Of a stretch of DNA of 64,000 bases, positions 1-8,292 are shown piece after piece; the first letter of the stretch is position 1; every line of letters starts with the position of its first letter. The stretch covers positions 34,547-98,546 of the forward strand of contig NZ_KB907220.1 of assembly GCF_000381885.1 (NCBI RefSeq), written 5' to 3'. This stretch comes from Actinomadura atramentaria DSM 43919 (GTDB lineage: Bacteria; Actinomycetota; Actinomycetes; Streptosporangiales; Streptosporangiaceae). The translations under genes were made by a program, and so were the position numbers. The notes below the pieces were generated by a model. That model was not told the DNA's origin and did not search any database. It saw only the letters and a list, made by a program, of their open reading frames with translations.

Positions 1-4
1 GGGC

Positions 5-340
5 GTGAGCGAGCTTTCCGCCGAGGACACCAAGATCATCACGCTGGCGCGGTCCGCGCGGGCGCGCAGCGGCGCCGCCGAGGGCGCGGCCGTCCGCGAC
101 GAGACCGGGCGGACTTACGCCGCGACCAGCGTCGCGCTGCCGTCGCTGAAGCTGTCGGCGCTCCAGGTCGCGGTCGCGATGGCCGTCTCCAGCGGCGCGG
201 AGGACCTGGAGGCCGCCGCGCTCGTCACCGCCGCCGACGCGGCCGCCGAGGACGTCGCGGCCGTCCGCGACCTCGGGCCCGCCGCGCCCGTCCTCGTCGC
301 CGGACCCGACGGCGCGCTGCGCACCACCCTGAGCCCCTGA
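5..340 (+). CDS. cytidine-deaminase-like protein without zinc ligands
   Basis: GTG start, 111 aa. The fold resembles a short cytidine deaminase: an N-terminal helix, then a strand reading VRDETGRTY, then a helix where the catalytic CAE motif should be. That position reads LSALQVAVAM. The protein has no Cys or His at all, so neither the CAE motif nor the C-terminal PCxxC that binds zinc exists and deaminase chemistry is not expected. From memory, similar degenerate proteins occur near era, ybeY and CNNM genes in other actinomycetes, so this looks like a conserved non-catalytic family rather than a recent pseudogene. It is convergent with the lipoprotein gene that follows. The window begins 4 bases before the start, so its upstream context is unseen. 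Confidence 0.7.
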   Translation: MSELSAEDTKIITLARSARARSGAAEGAAVRDETGRTYAATSVALPSLKLSALQVAVAMAVSSGAEDLEAAALVTAADAAAEDVAAVRDLGPAAPVLVAGPDGALRTTLSP

Positions 341-368
341 CCCGCGCCGCCGCGCGGTCCGGGTGAAC

Positions 369-1097
369 TCACGGCCGTTTCGGTGTGGCGCGGGCGGCGT
401 CCGCGTCGCCCTGCGCGGGTTCACCGCCGTGGGCCGCGCGGGCCTTGGCGAGCGCCCGCGACGCGACCGTCTCGACCAGCCGGTCCCCGCCCCGGGAGAA
501 GTCGCCGGGCGCGGTGAGGACCAGCAGGTCCGCCCCGAACCGCGCGACGAGGATCTGCACGCCCACCCACCGGCTGCGCGTCCCATACCAGTACCGGACG
601 GCGACGGCGTCCGCGACGCGGCGCGGCACGAACAGCAGGTCGCGCCGGAGCCGCGCCGACCGCCCGCCGCCCAAGTTCAGCGGCACGCGCGGGCAGCCCG
701 CCGCCGCCGACCGGGCCGCCGCGACCTGCCGCGCCGCCTCCCCCGGCGGCAGCCGGAACCCGTGCTCGACGAACGTCAGCGCGGGCTCGGCGCTGTAGAA
801 CGCGACGGCCGCGGACGGCGCCGGCGGCACGCGCGGGACGAACCGCCGCGAGTCCAGGGCGTCGGCGATGCGGAGCAGCCGCGCGCAGTCCCGTCCGGCG
901 GACCGCATCCCCGACACCGGCGCCTGGTCGGCGGCGGGCAGCAGCCCGCCCGGCACGTCGTCCGGTCCGAGCATGGAGCCGCGCAGCTCGGGAATCCGCG
1001 CGCCGAGCGCGGCCGGGTCCGGGTCGGGCGCGGCGCCGCAGCCCGTGAGCGCGGCTGACAGGACGACCGCTGAGACGGCCGCGACCGTGCGCGCCAT
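369..1097 (-). CDS. predicted lipoprotein of unknown function
   Basis: 242 aa. A short signal peptide ends in LTGC, with Cys20 as the expected lipidated residue, so the protein should sit on the outer face of the membrane. The mature part has Cys residues near positions 70 and 134 and a pattern loosely like the extracytoplasmic sensor or binding domains of actinobacterial lipoproteins, but I cannot name a family. A GGGGGGAT ribosome-binding stretch precedes the ATG. It lies 54 bases downstream of the CNNM gene on the same strand and may be the distal gene of the phoH-ybeY-CNNM transcript. Confidence 0.75.
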   Translation of the reverse strand: MARTVAAVSAVVLSAALTGCGAAPDPDPAALGARIPELRGSMLGPDDVPGGLLPAADQAPVSGMRSAGRDCARLLRIADALDSRRFVPRVPPAPSAAVAFYSAEPALTFVEHGFRLPPGEAARQVAAARSAAAGCPRVPLNLGGGRSARLRRDLLFVPRRVADAVAVRYWYGTRSRWVGVQILVARFGADLLVLTAPGDFSRGGDRLVETVASRALAKARAAHGGEPAQGDADAARATPKRP

Positions 1098-1151
1098 GAG
1101 ATCCCCCCGAACCCCCTCGGACGAGCAAGATCATTCCCGGGGGGCGGGGCG

Positions 1152-2468
1152 CTAATCCCCGCTCGCGCCGCCCTCGGCGTCCGGCCCGGCCGCGTCCGGC
1201 GGCGGCGCGACGCGGCGCACCAGCACCGTCCCGATCCGGTTGCGGCGGCCCGCGAGGCTCTCCGCGCGCAGCGACAGCCCCGCCACCGTCGCCGTCGCGC
1301 CCTCGATCGGCACCCGGCCGAGCGCGCGCGCCAGCAGCCCGCCGACCGTCTCGACCTCCTCGGCGTCGATCTCGACGTCGAACAGCTCGGCCAGGTCCTC
1401 CACCGGGAGCCGCGCGGTGACGCGCGCCGCGCCGTCCGGCAGCTCCTCCACGCGCGGCGTCTCGACGTCGTACTCGTCGGTGATCTCCCCGACGATCTCC
1501 TCCAGGATGTCCTCGATCGTCACCAGGCCCGCCGTCCCGCCGTACTCGTCGATGACGACGGCGAGGTGGATCTGCTCGGCCTGCATCTCGCGCAGCAGCT
1601 CGTCGATCGGCTTGCTGTCCGGCACGAACGTCGCGGGCCGCATCACCGACTCCACGCGCTCCACCGACTCGCCGTCGCGGTTCTCCTGCGTGCGGCGGAC
1701 GACGTCCTTGAGGTAGGCGATCCCGACGACGTCGTCCTCGTTGTCCCCCACCACCGGAATCCGCGAGAACCCGCTGCGCAGCGCCAGCGACAGCACCTGC
1801 TTGAGCGTCTTGCCGCGCTCGATGAACACGATGTCGGTGCGCGGCACCATCACCTCGCGGACGAGCGTGTCGCCCAGCTCGAACACCGAGTGGATCATCT
1901 GCCGCTCGTCCGGCTCGATCAGGCTGCGCTGCTCGGCGAGGTCCACCAGGTCGCGCAGCTCCGCCTCCGTCGCGAACGGCCCCTCGCGGAAGCCCCGGCC
2001 GGGCGTCAGCGCGTTGCCCAGCAGGATCAGCAGCCGCGGCACCGGCCCGAACACGCGGCTCACCGGGTGGATCACCGCCGCGCCGACCAGTGCGACCCGC
2101 GACGCGTACTGGATGCCGAGCGTCCGCGGCCCCACGCCCACCGCCACGTAGCTGACCACCACCATGATCGCCGCAGCGACGACGTAGGCGCGCCACGTCT
2201 CGTCCAGCCACTCGATGCACAGGTCCGCGACGGCGACCGTCGCGACCACCTCGCACCCGATCCGCAGCAGCAGGATCATGTTGAGGTACGGCGCCGGGTC
2301 CGCGACGACGGTCGCGAGCCGGTCCGCGCCGCGCCGGCCCTCCCGGACCAGGTCCGCGACGGCCACCCGGGACACCCGGATCAGCGCGGTCTCCGCGCTG
2401 GCCAGCAGCCCCGCCAGGCCCACCAGGACCACGGCCAGGACGACCAGCCATCCCTGAACGGTGCTCAC
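1152..2468 (-). CDS. CNNM/CorC-type membrane protein (hemolysin family)
   Basis: 438 aa from the GTG at 2468, which shares a GTGA overlap with the ybeY stop; an upstream in-frame ATG at 2492 would overlap ybeY more deeply. Order of domains: a DUF21/CNNM domain of about four membrane segments (VVLAVVLVGLAGLLASAE near the start), a cytoplasmic CBS pair (DTLVREVMVPRTDIVFI, then a second repeat around EQIHLAVVIDEYGGTAGLVT), and a C-terminal CorC_HlyC transporter-associated domain. Such proteins are linked to Mg2+ or Co2+ homeostasis; the old hemolysin name is historical. Co-translation with ybeY matches the usual actinobacterial operon. Confidence 0.9.
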   Translation of the reverse strand: MSTVQGWLVVLAVVLVGLAGLLASAETALIRVSRVAVADLVREGRRGADRLATVVADPAPYLNMILLLRIGCEVVATVAVADLCIEWLDETWRAYVVAAAIMVVVSYVAVGVGPRTLGIQYASRVALVGAAVIHPVSRVFGPVPRLLILLGNALTPGRGFREGPFATEAELRDLVDLAEQRSLIEPDERQMIHSVFELGDTLVREVMVPRTDIVFIERGKTLKQVLSLALRSGFSRIPVVGDNEDDVVGIAYLKDVVRRTQENRDGESVERVESVMRPATFVPDSKPIDELLREMQAEQIHLAVVIDEYGGTAGLVTIEDILEEIVGEITDEYDVETPRVEELPDGAARVTARLPVEDLAELFDVEIDAEEVETVGGLLARALGRVPIEGATATVAGLSLRAESLAGRRNRIGTVLVRRVAPPPDAAGPDAEGGASGD

Positions 2469-2938
2469 GACCGGCGCTGCTTCTCCCGCCACGACGCGAG
2501 CAGCTCGGCCTGCAGGCCGAACATCTCCTTGTGCTCCTCCGGCTCGGCGTGGTCATACCCGAGCAGGTGCAGGATGCCGTGGACGGTCAGCAGCTCCAGC
2601 TCGTCCGCCGTGGAGTGGCCCGCCTCGGCGGCCTGCCGCTCGGCCACCGCCGGGCACAGCACCACGTCGCCGAGCAGGTCGGGGTCGCCGTCGTCCTCGC
2701 CGTCGTCGGGCTGGTGGCCGGGGCGCAGCTCGTCCATCGGGAACGACAGCACGTCGGTCGGGCCGGGCTCGTCCATCCACTTGACGTGCAGTTCCGTCAT
2801 GACGTCCTCGTCGACCAGCATGATCGACATCTCCGCCAGCGGATGCACGCGCAGCGCGTCCAGCGCGTGCCGGGCCAGGTCGCCCAGCCGCTTCTCGTCG
2901 GCGGGCGCGCCCGACTCGTTCAGCACCTCGATCGACAC
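2465..2938 (-). CDS. ybeY: endoribonuclease YbeY, 16S rRNA maturation
   Basis: 157 aa, the normal family length. The zinc-binding signature HGILHLLGYDH lies at residues 120-130 (His120, His124, His130) and the substrate-binding segment DVLSFPMDE at 62-70. YbeY is a single-strand-specific RNase that matures the 16S rRNA 3' end and takes part in ribosome quality control. It follows phoH with a 2-base gap and overlaps the CNNM gene by 4 bases, so the three are translationally coupled. Confidence 0.97.
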   Translation of the reverse strand: MSIEVLNESGAPADEKRLGDLARHALDALRVHPLAEMSIMLVDEDVMTELHVKWMDEPGPTDVLSFPMDELRPGHQPDDGEDDGDPDLLGDVVLCPAVAERQAAEAGHSTADELELLTVHGILHLLGYDHAEPEEHKEMFGLQAELLASWREKQRRS

Positions 2939-2940
2939 CG

Positions 2941-3990
2941 CTAGCGCCCCCGCCCGCGCGCCCCGGCCCGCGCCGGACCGCGGTCCAGCTCGGCCAGCCG
3001 CTGCTCGTCGAAGCGGCTGTAGGCGTCGACGATGTCGGTCACCAGCTTGTGCCGCACCACGTCGCCGCTGTTCAGGCGGCAGAAGTCGATGTCGGGGACG
3101 CCGCGCAGGATGTCCTGCACGACCGACAGCCCGCTCTGCTGCCCGGACGGCAGGTCGACCTGGGTGACGTCGCCCGTCACCACCACCTTCGACCCGAAGC
3201 CGAGCCGGGTGAGGAACATCTTCATCTGCTCCGGCGAGGTGTTCTGCGCCTCGTCCAGGATGATGAACGAGTCGTTCAGCGTGCGGCCGCGCATGTACGC
3301 CAGCGGCGCGACCTCGATCGTGCCCGCCGACATCAGCCGGGGGATCGAGTCGGGGTCGACCATGTCGTGCAGCGCGTCGTACAGGGGGCGCAGGTACGGG
3401 TCGATCTTCTCGTACAGCGTGCCGGGCAGGAAGCCGAGCCGCTCCCCCGCCTCGACCGCCGGCCGGGTCAGGATGATCCGGTTGACCTTCTTGTCCTGGA
3501 GCGCGCGGACGGCCTTCGCCATCGCCAGGTAGGTCTTGCCGGTGCCCGCCGGGCCGAGCCCGAACACGATCGTGTGCCGGTCGATCGCCTCGACGTAGCG
3601 CTTCTGGTTGAGGGTCTTCGGCCGGATGGTGCGGCCCCGGCTCGACACGATGTCGAGGGTCAGCACCTCGGCCGGGCGCTCGCCGCCCACGTCGCGGAGC
3701 ATCGCCACGCTCCGCTCGACGGCGTCGGGGGTGAGCTGCGTGCCGCTGCGCAGGAGCTCGATGAGTTCGCCGAAGAGGCGGGAGACCAGCTCGGCCTCCG
3801 CCGCCGGACCCGTCACCGTGATCTCGTTGCCGCGGACGTGGATGTCGCTGCGGAAGGCGCGCTCGACGACGTGGAGGAGTTCGTCCCGGGAGCCCAGCAG
3901 GCTCACCATCGAATGGTCGTCCGGCACCACGATCTTGAGCTGCGAGCGCTCGCCGGCGCGGTCGTCGCGCCTGTGAGTTGAGTGGACCAT
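2941..3990 (-). CDS. PhoH-family ATPase
   Basis: 349 aa, typical of the PhoH-like (PhoL/YbeZ) family. A small N-terminal KH-like region (residues about 15-90) precedes the ATPase core with Walker A GPAGTGKT at 146-153 and a Walker B-type IILDEAQN. These are RNA-linked P-loop ATPases that work with YbeY in rRNA processing. It is the first gene of the phoH-ybeY-CNNM operon. AAGG sits 8 bases upstream of the chosen start. The last ten residues are Arg/Gly rich and probably disordered. Confidence 0.93.
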   Translation of the reverse strand: MVHSTHRRDDRAGERSQLKIVVPDDHSMVSLLGSRDELLHVVERAFRSDIHVRGNEITVTGPAAEAELVSRLFGELIELLRSGTQLTPDAVERSVAMLRDVGGERPAEVLTLDIVSSRGRTIRPKTLNQKRYVEAIDRHTIVFGLGPAGTGKTYLAMAKAVRALQDKKVNRIILTRPAVEAGERLGFLPGTLYEKIDPYLRPLYDALHDMVDPDSIPRLMSAGTIEVAPLAYMRGRTLNDSFIILDEAQNTSPEQMKMFLTRLGFGSKVVVTGDVTQVDLPSGQQSGLSVVQDILRGVPDIDFCRLNSGDVVRHKLVTDIVDAYSRFDEQRLAELDRGPARAGARGRGR

Positions 3991-4104
3991 CAGCCGGCCT
4001 TGCGGCCTCTCCGACCTGCCTTCTGTACTGGGTGAACGCCTGTCACACCCAATCGTACCGGGCAGGGGCCGCCGCGCGCCTTCGCGTTTTCCCCGGCGTC
4101 CGCG

Positions 4105-4449
4105 CTAGCCGGGCGGCCAGTTGAGGCCGCGGCCGCCGAGGACGTGGGCGTGGACGTGGAAGACGGTCTGGCCCGCCTCCCGGCCCGTGTTGAAGACGAT
4201 GCGGTAGCCGCCGTCCGCGACGCCGTCGCCCACCGCCACCTGGTGCGCCTCCGCGACGACCTCGGCGAGCGAGGCCGGGTCGGCGGCGGCGAGCGCGGCC
4301 GCGTTCGGGTGGTGCGCGCGTGGGACGACCAGGACGTGCGTGGGGGCCTGCGGGTTGATGTCCCGGAACGCCACGGCCCGCTCGGACTCGCGGACGATCT
4401 CAGCGGGCACCTCCCCCGCGACGATCTTGCAGAACAGGCAGTCCGTCAT
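4105..4449 (-). CDS. HIT-family nucleotide-binding protein
   Basis: 114 aa from the ATG at 4449, preceded by GGAGGGAGAGGG; an in-frame upstream start at 4476 adds nine residues but lacks such a site. CLFCKI near the N-terminus (residues 4-9) is a zinc-type motif of the HINT subgroup, and the catalytic histidine triad HVHAHVLGG is near the C-terminus. The expected activity is phosphoramidase or nucleotide hydrolase on AMP-linked substrates. It is separated from phoH by about 110 bases and may have its own promoter. Confidence 0.93.
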   Translation of the reverse strand: MTDCLFCKIVAGEVPAEIVRESERAVAFRDINPQAPTHVLVVPRAHHPNAAALAAADPASLAEVVAEAHQVAVGDGVADGGYRIVFNTGREAGQTVFHVHAHVLGGRGLNWPPG

Positions 4450-4578
4450 CCCTCTCCCTCCGGCGCGCGCCGACACTCCGCGGAATCCTAGCGTCCGCGC
4501 CGGTCAGCGGAACGGCGCGGCCGGAACCGGATGATCAACCTGCGCCGGATCACCCGCAAAGCGGCCGCCGACCCCTTA

Positions 4579-4591
4579 GGGTTGTCAACCC
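4579..4591. promoter_or_regulatory. 13-base palindrome GGGTTGTCAACCC upstream of the sigma gene
   Basis: GGGTTG and CAACCC form a perfect 6-bp inverted repeat around one base, inside the 228-base gap between the HIT gene and the sigma-factor gene. It could be an operator, or CAACC could be an ECF-type -35 element followed by CGTC at 4614-4617. That spacing (23 bases) is longer than usual, so the promoter reading is weak. Confidence 0.35.
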
Positions 4592-4705
4592 AGGCGTTCC
4601 CCCCGGCTCTTAGCGTCCCGCCTGAACCGGTCGGGAGTGCCCCATCCACGCCGTTACCGGGACCACCGAATGGACGGCCGGGGAAGCGGCTAAGGCGGCG
4701 GACAG

Positions 4706-5314
4706 GTGACCGAGGCAAGGCAGAGGATGCCCTTCCGTAAACCGGACGACGAGGGCGCGCGTCCCACTGACGTGACCGAGACCCTCGTGGCCAGGGGAAC
4801 GACCGGGGCGACGGCCGTCGTCTGGGACGCCGACCAGGCCGTCACCGCCCTCTACAGCGCGAACTACCGCGCGCTCGTGCGCCTCGCCGCCGTGCTCGTC
4901 CGGGACGTCGGCACCGCCGAGGAGGTCGTCCAGGACGCGTTCGTCGCGATGCACGGCGGCTGGCGCCGCCTGCGCGACCCCGACAAGGCGCTGTCGTACC
5001 TGCGGCAGGCCGTCGTCAACCGGTCCCGGTCGGTGCTGCGGCACCGCGCCGTCGTCGAGAAGTACGCGCCCAAGGCCATGCCCGACGCGCAGAGCGCCGA
5101 GGCCGGCGCGATCGGCGAGCTGGAGCGGGCGGCGGTCGTGGCGGCGCTGCACCGGCTGCCCGCCCGGCAGCGGGAGGCGCTGGCGCTGCGCTACTACGGG
5201 GACCTGTCCGAAGCCGAGATCGCCCGGTCGATGGGCATCTCGCGGGGGGCCGTGAAGAGCCACACCGCGCGCGGCATGGCCGCGATGCGCAACATACTGG
5301 AGCAGTTCTCATGA
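4706..5314 (+). CDS. SigE-type ECF sigma factor
   Basis: 202 aa from GTG 4706; an in-frame ATG at 4727 with AAGG eight bases upstream is an equally good start (195 aa). Sigma region 2 spans about residues 48-112 (LYSANYRALVRLAAVLVRDV, EEVVQDAFVAMH) and region 4 about 145-200 (LPARQREALALRYYGDLSEAEIA, helix-turn-helix ISRGAVKSHTARG). Linker and length match the actinobacterial SigE-family subgroup of ECF factors. It should direct RNA polymerase to stress-type promoters. Its stop overlaps the next start as ATGA, so the membrane protein behind it is probably its regulator. Confidence 0.92.
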   Translation: MTEARQRMPFRKPDDEGARPTDVTETLVARGTTGATAVVWDADQAVTALYSANYRALVRLAAVLVRDVGTAEEVVQDAFVAMHGGWRRLRDPDKALSYLRQAVVNRSRSVLRHRAVVEKYAPKAMPDAQSAEAGAIGELERAAVVAALHRLPARQREALALRYYGDLSEAEIARSMGISRGAVKSHTARGMAAMRNILEQFS

Positions 5315-5991
5315 CCACCGACCGCGATGACGAGCTCGGCGAGATCCTGCGCCGCGCGCTGCGGGCGGAGGCGGAGGACGTCGTGCCGTCCGGCGACGGC
5401 CTCGAACGCATCCGGGAGCGGATCGCCGACCGGCCGCCGCGCCGGTTCGCCCTCCCCTGGCTCGACGTCCCCTGGCTGCGCGCGACGTGGGTGCGCCCCG
5501 CGCTCGCCGTGGGCGCGGCCGTGCTCGTCGCCGGATTCGGTGTCTCCGCCCCGCAGACCATCGGATTCATCCAGACCAGCGTGAACGGCCCCGAGCGGCA
5601 CGGCGGCGACGGCCAGCGGGACCACTCCCTCGCCGACGGCGGCCGCGGCCTGCCCGGCGCGCCCACCGACGCGCCCAGCGGCGGCACGGCCCTCGGCACG
5701 CCCAGCTCCACCGGGCCGCCCGCCACCGCGTCGTCCACCGGCGCGCCGACCTGCCCGCCCGCGCCGCCCGCGACGCCGCCCGCGAGTCCGTCCGCCCCGG
5801 CGAAGACCGCGGCGCGGCACCAGGACCGCGAGGCCGACGAGTGCCCGCGCCGGTCCACGCCGCCCGCGAGCCCGACGACCCCGGCCACGCCGCACCCGAC
5901 GGACCCGCCGCCGACCACCCCGCCGACGACGCCGACGCCGCCCCCGACCGAACCGGCGGCGACGAACGCGGAGAACACACCCGCTGGTTGA
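5311..5991 (+). CDS. membrane protein co-translated with the sigma factor, possible anti-sigma
   Basis: 226 aa. A cytoplasmic segment of about 60 residues (acidic helix, then RIRERIADRPPRR) is followed by one membrane segment around 61-78 (VRPALAVGAAVLVAGFGV) and a long outer region almost entirely Pro, Thr, Ser and Ala. No zinc-binding anti-sigma HxxxCxxC motif is present. The topology and the 4-base overlap with the ECF gene are what is expected of a transmembrane anti-sigma factor, but there is no sequence proof. The Pro/Thr tail probably spans the cell wall. Confidence 0.7.
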   Translation: MTTDRDDELGEILRRALRAEAEDVVPSGDGLERIRERIADRPPRRFALPWLDVPWLRATWVRPALAVGAAVLVAGFGVSAPQTIGFIQTSVNGPERHGGDGQRDHSLADGGRGLPGAPTDAPSGGTALGTPSSTGPPATASSTGAPTCPPAPPATPPASPSAPAKTAARHQDREADECPRRSTPPASPTTPATPHPTDPPPTTPPTTPTPPPTEPAATNAENTPAG

Positions 5992-5993
5992 TG

Positions 5994-6128
5994 GTGGGGG
6001 GGACGATCCCCCACGCGTGTCATTGTGGGGGGACGACCCCCCACGCCCCCCGCGGCGCGGAGCATGCATCCTCGCTCGCTGGCGCTCGCTGCGGTGCGCG
6101 TGTTCCCTGTGGGGGGACGACCCCCCAC
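5994..6128. repeat. array of GC palindromes, about 83-bp tandem unit
   Basis: Three near-identical perfect hairpins lie at 5994-6014, 6025-6044 and 6109-6128; the last two read GTGGGGGGACGACCCCCCAC. After the second and third copies comes AGCATGCATCCTC and then a segment rich in CGCT/GCGG, so the second and third copies belong to a roughly 83-bp tandem unit (6025-6108 and about 6109-6190). A third diverged copy of the CTCGCTGGCGCTCGC part follows near 6211. The gap 5992-6317 between the sigma-linked membrane gene and rsmE contains only this. It resembles dispersed REP-like palindromes and may also stop transcription. Confidence 0.8.
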
Positions 6129-6317
6129 ACCCCCCGAAGCGGGGAGCATGCATCCTCACTCCGCTAGCGCTCCGCTGCGGTGCATCCTCCGCGCTGCGGG
6201 CGCCCGGCCACTCGCTGGCGCTCGCGGCCGTGCGCCCGCCGGGCACCCCCCGGGGTTCCTGTCGATGTTTGGCTTTTTCTACGAGGGTCCTCGCGGGTGC
6301 TCTTCAGAGCGCCTTGT

Positions 6318-7049
6318 TCACCATCTGCCTGTTTTGGCTGACAGGACCGACAGGGCCGCTACGCCCGCCGTCGAGGTTCTGAGGACCGTGGGGCCCAGCA
6401 GGGTCGGCTGTGCTCCGGCCTGGGTGAAGGCCTCCAGTTCGTCGTCGGTGATGCCGCCCTCGGGGCCGACCACGAGGATGATCTCGCCGGTCGTCGCCGG
6501 TCGCGTTTCCGCGATTCGTTCTTTCGCCGATTCGTGGAGGATCAGTGCCTGGTCCGCGTTCGCTATGCGGGACACGACGTCTTTCGTGGTCGCCAGGTCC
6601 GCGATCTCCGGGAGCCAGGCTCGGCGGGCCTGTTTGGCGGCCTCGCGGGCCGTCGCGCGCCAGCGGGCCAGGGCCTTGTCCCGGCGGTCCGCCTTCCAGC
6701 GGGTGACGCAGCGGTCGGCGGACCACGGGACGACCTCGTCCACACCGGTCTCGGTCATCGTCTCCACGGCGAGTTCGCCGCGGTCGCCCTTGGGGAGGGC
6801 CTGGACGACGACCAGGCGCGGCGTGGGGGCCGGGACGGCGCGGCGGGCGCGCACCTCCACGGTGAGGGTCGCGCGGTCGGCGTCGGCGACGACGCCCTCG
6901 GCGAGCAGGCCCGCGCCGTCCGTCAGGTCGACGCGCTCGCCGGGGCGCAGCCGCCGCACGGTCGCGGCGTGCCGCCCCTCGGCGCCGTCGAGGACGACGC
7001 GGTCGGCGGCGAGCGTCCCGGGCTCGGCGATGAACACCGGCGCGGTCAT
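6318..7049 (-). CDS. rsmE: 16S rRNA m3U1498 methyltransferase RsmE
   Basis: 243 aa. An N-terminal PUA-like domain (GAEGRHAATVRRLRPGERV) is followed by the SPOUT domain, with the SAM-binding knot VVGPEGG at 193-199 and LGPTVLRTSTAG at 213-224. It methylates N3 of U1498 in 16S rRNA using SAM. It lies 109 bases downstream of dnaJ on the same strand, the usual actinobacterial arrangement hrcA-dnaJ-rsmE, so it may be part of the heat-shock transcript. Confidence 0.96.
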   Translation of the reverse strand: MTAPVFIAEPGTLAADRVVLDGAEGRHAATVRRLRPGERVDLTDGAGLLAEGVVADADRATLTVEVRARRAVPAPTPRLVVVQALPKGDRGELAVETMTETGVDEVVPWSADRCVTRWKADRRDKALARWRATAREAAKQARRAWLPEIADLATTKDVVSRIANADQALILHESAKERIAETRPATTGEIILVVGPEGGITDDELEAFTQAGAQPTLLGPTVLRTSTAGVAALSVLSAKTGRW

Positions 7050-7158
7050 GGGCGTCCTCCGGGTCGGGCGGGCGCGGCGGCGGCCCCCGCGCGGCGGGCG
7101 GCGGGCGCACCGGTCACCGGCCGTCGCGGCCCTCCCGGTACGCCTCCGCCGTCGCTCT

Positions 7159-8292
7159 TCAGTGCTGGTTGAACACGTCCTTGAGGCGCGAGAACACCCC
7201 GCGCTGGGCCGGGGAGAACTTGCCGGGCGGGCGCTCCTCGCCGCGCAGCTCGGCGAGGCGGCGCAGCAGCGCCTCCTGCTCCTCGTCGAGCCGGTGCGGG
7301 GTCTCGACGGTGACGTGCAGCTTCAGGTCGCCCCGGCCGCTCTCGTTGAGGTGCCGGACGCCGCGCCCGTGCAGCGTGGTGACCTGGCCGGACTGGGTGC
7401 CGGGCCGGATGTCGATCTCCTCCGGGCCGTCCAGGGTCTCCAGCGTGACGCTGGTGCCGAGGGCGGCGGCCGTCATCGGGATCTCGACCGTGCAGTGCAG
7501 GTCGTCGCCCTCGCGGTCGAAGATCGGGTGCGGCTTCTCGACGATCTCCAGGAACAGGTCCCCGGCGGGGCCGCCGCCGGGCCCGACCTCGCCCTCCCCC
7601 GCGAGCTGGATGTGGATGCCGTTCTCCACGCCCGCCGGGATCTTGACCTTGACGGTGCGGCGGGTGCGGACCCGCCCGTCGCCCGAGCACTCCGGGCAGG
7701 GGTGCCGGATGACGCTGCCGAAGCCGCCGCACGCCGGGCACGGCCGCGCGGTCATGACCTGGCCGAGGAAGGACCGCTGCACCTGCTGGACCTCGCCGCG
7801 GCCCTGGCAGGTGGCGCACGTCTCGGGGTGGGTGCCGGGGGCGGCGCCCTCGCCGTGGCAGGTGCCGCAGGCGACGGCGGTGTCGATCGTCAGCTCGCGG
7901 GTGGTGCCGAACGCGGTCTCCTGGAGGTCCAGTTCGACGCGGAGGGTGGCGTTGCGGCCGCGCCGCGCCCGGCTGCGCGGGCCGCGCGCGGACGAGGTGC
8001 CGAAGAACGCGTCCATGATGTCGCTGAACGGGAACCCGGCGCCGCCGCCGAAGCCGCCCGCGCCGCCCCCGCCGCGCGCGAACGGGTCGGCCCCCATGTC
8101 GTACATCTCCCGCTTCTGCGGGTCGGAGAGCACCTCGTACGCCTGGGTGACCTCTTTGAACTTCTCCTGGGTCTCCGGATCGGGGTTGACGTCCGGATGG
8201 AGCTCCCGGGCGAGCCTGCGGTAGGCCTTCTTCACCTCGTCCGGGCTGGCGTCCCGCCGGACGCCGAGGGTCGCGTAGTAGTCGTTGGCCAC
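7159..8292 (-). CDS. dnaJ: chaperone DnaJ
   Basis: 377 aa, GTG start directly behind the hrcA stop (TAAGTG). J domain at 1-70 with HPD at residues 32-34, a Gly/Phe-rich linker (FARGGGGAGGFGGG), four zinc motifs (CGTCHGEG, CATCQGRG, CPACGGFG, CPECSGDG) and the substrate-binding C-terminal domain. It is a type I Hsp40 that stimulates DnaK. Linkage to hrcA rather than to dnaK marks it as the second actinobacterial DnaJ (often called dnaJ2). Confidence 0.97.
   Translation of the reverse strand: MANDYYATLGVRRDASPDEVKKAYRRLARELHPDVNPDPETQEKFKEVTQAYEVLSDPQKREMYDMGADPFARGGGGAGGFGGGAGFPFSDIMDAFFGTSSARGPRSRARRGRNATLRVELDLQETAFGTTRELTIDTAVACGTCHGEGAAPGTHPETCATCQGRGEVQQVQRSFLGQVMTARPCPACGGFGSVIRHPCPECSGDGRVRTRRTVKVKIPAGVENGIHIQLAGEGEVGPGGGPAGDLFLEIVEKPHPIFDREGDDLHCTVEIPMTAAALGTSVTLETLDGPEEIDIRPGTQSGQVTTLHGRGVRHLNESGRGDLKLHVTVETPHRLDEEQEALLRRLAELRGEERPPGKFSPAQRGVFSRLKDVFNQH

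Noticed and set aside
421..2556. A 711-codon minus-strand open frame
   Set aside because: It overlaps the lipoprotein, CNNM and ybeY genes in another frame and is almost entirely Gly, Arg, Ala and Pro.
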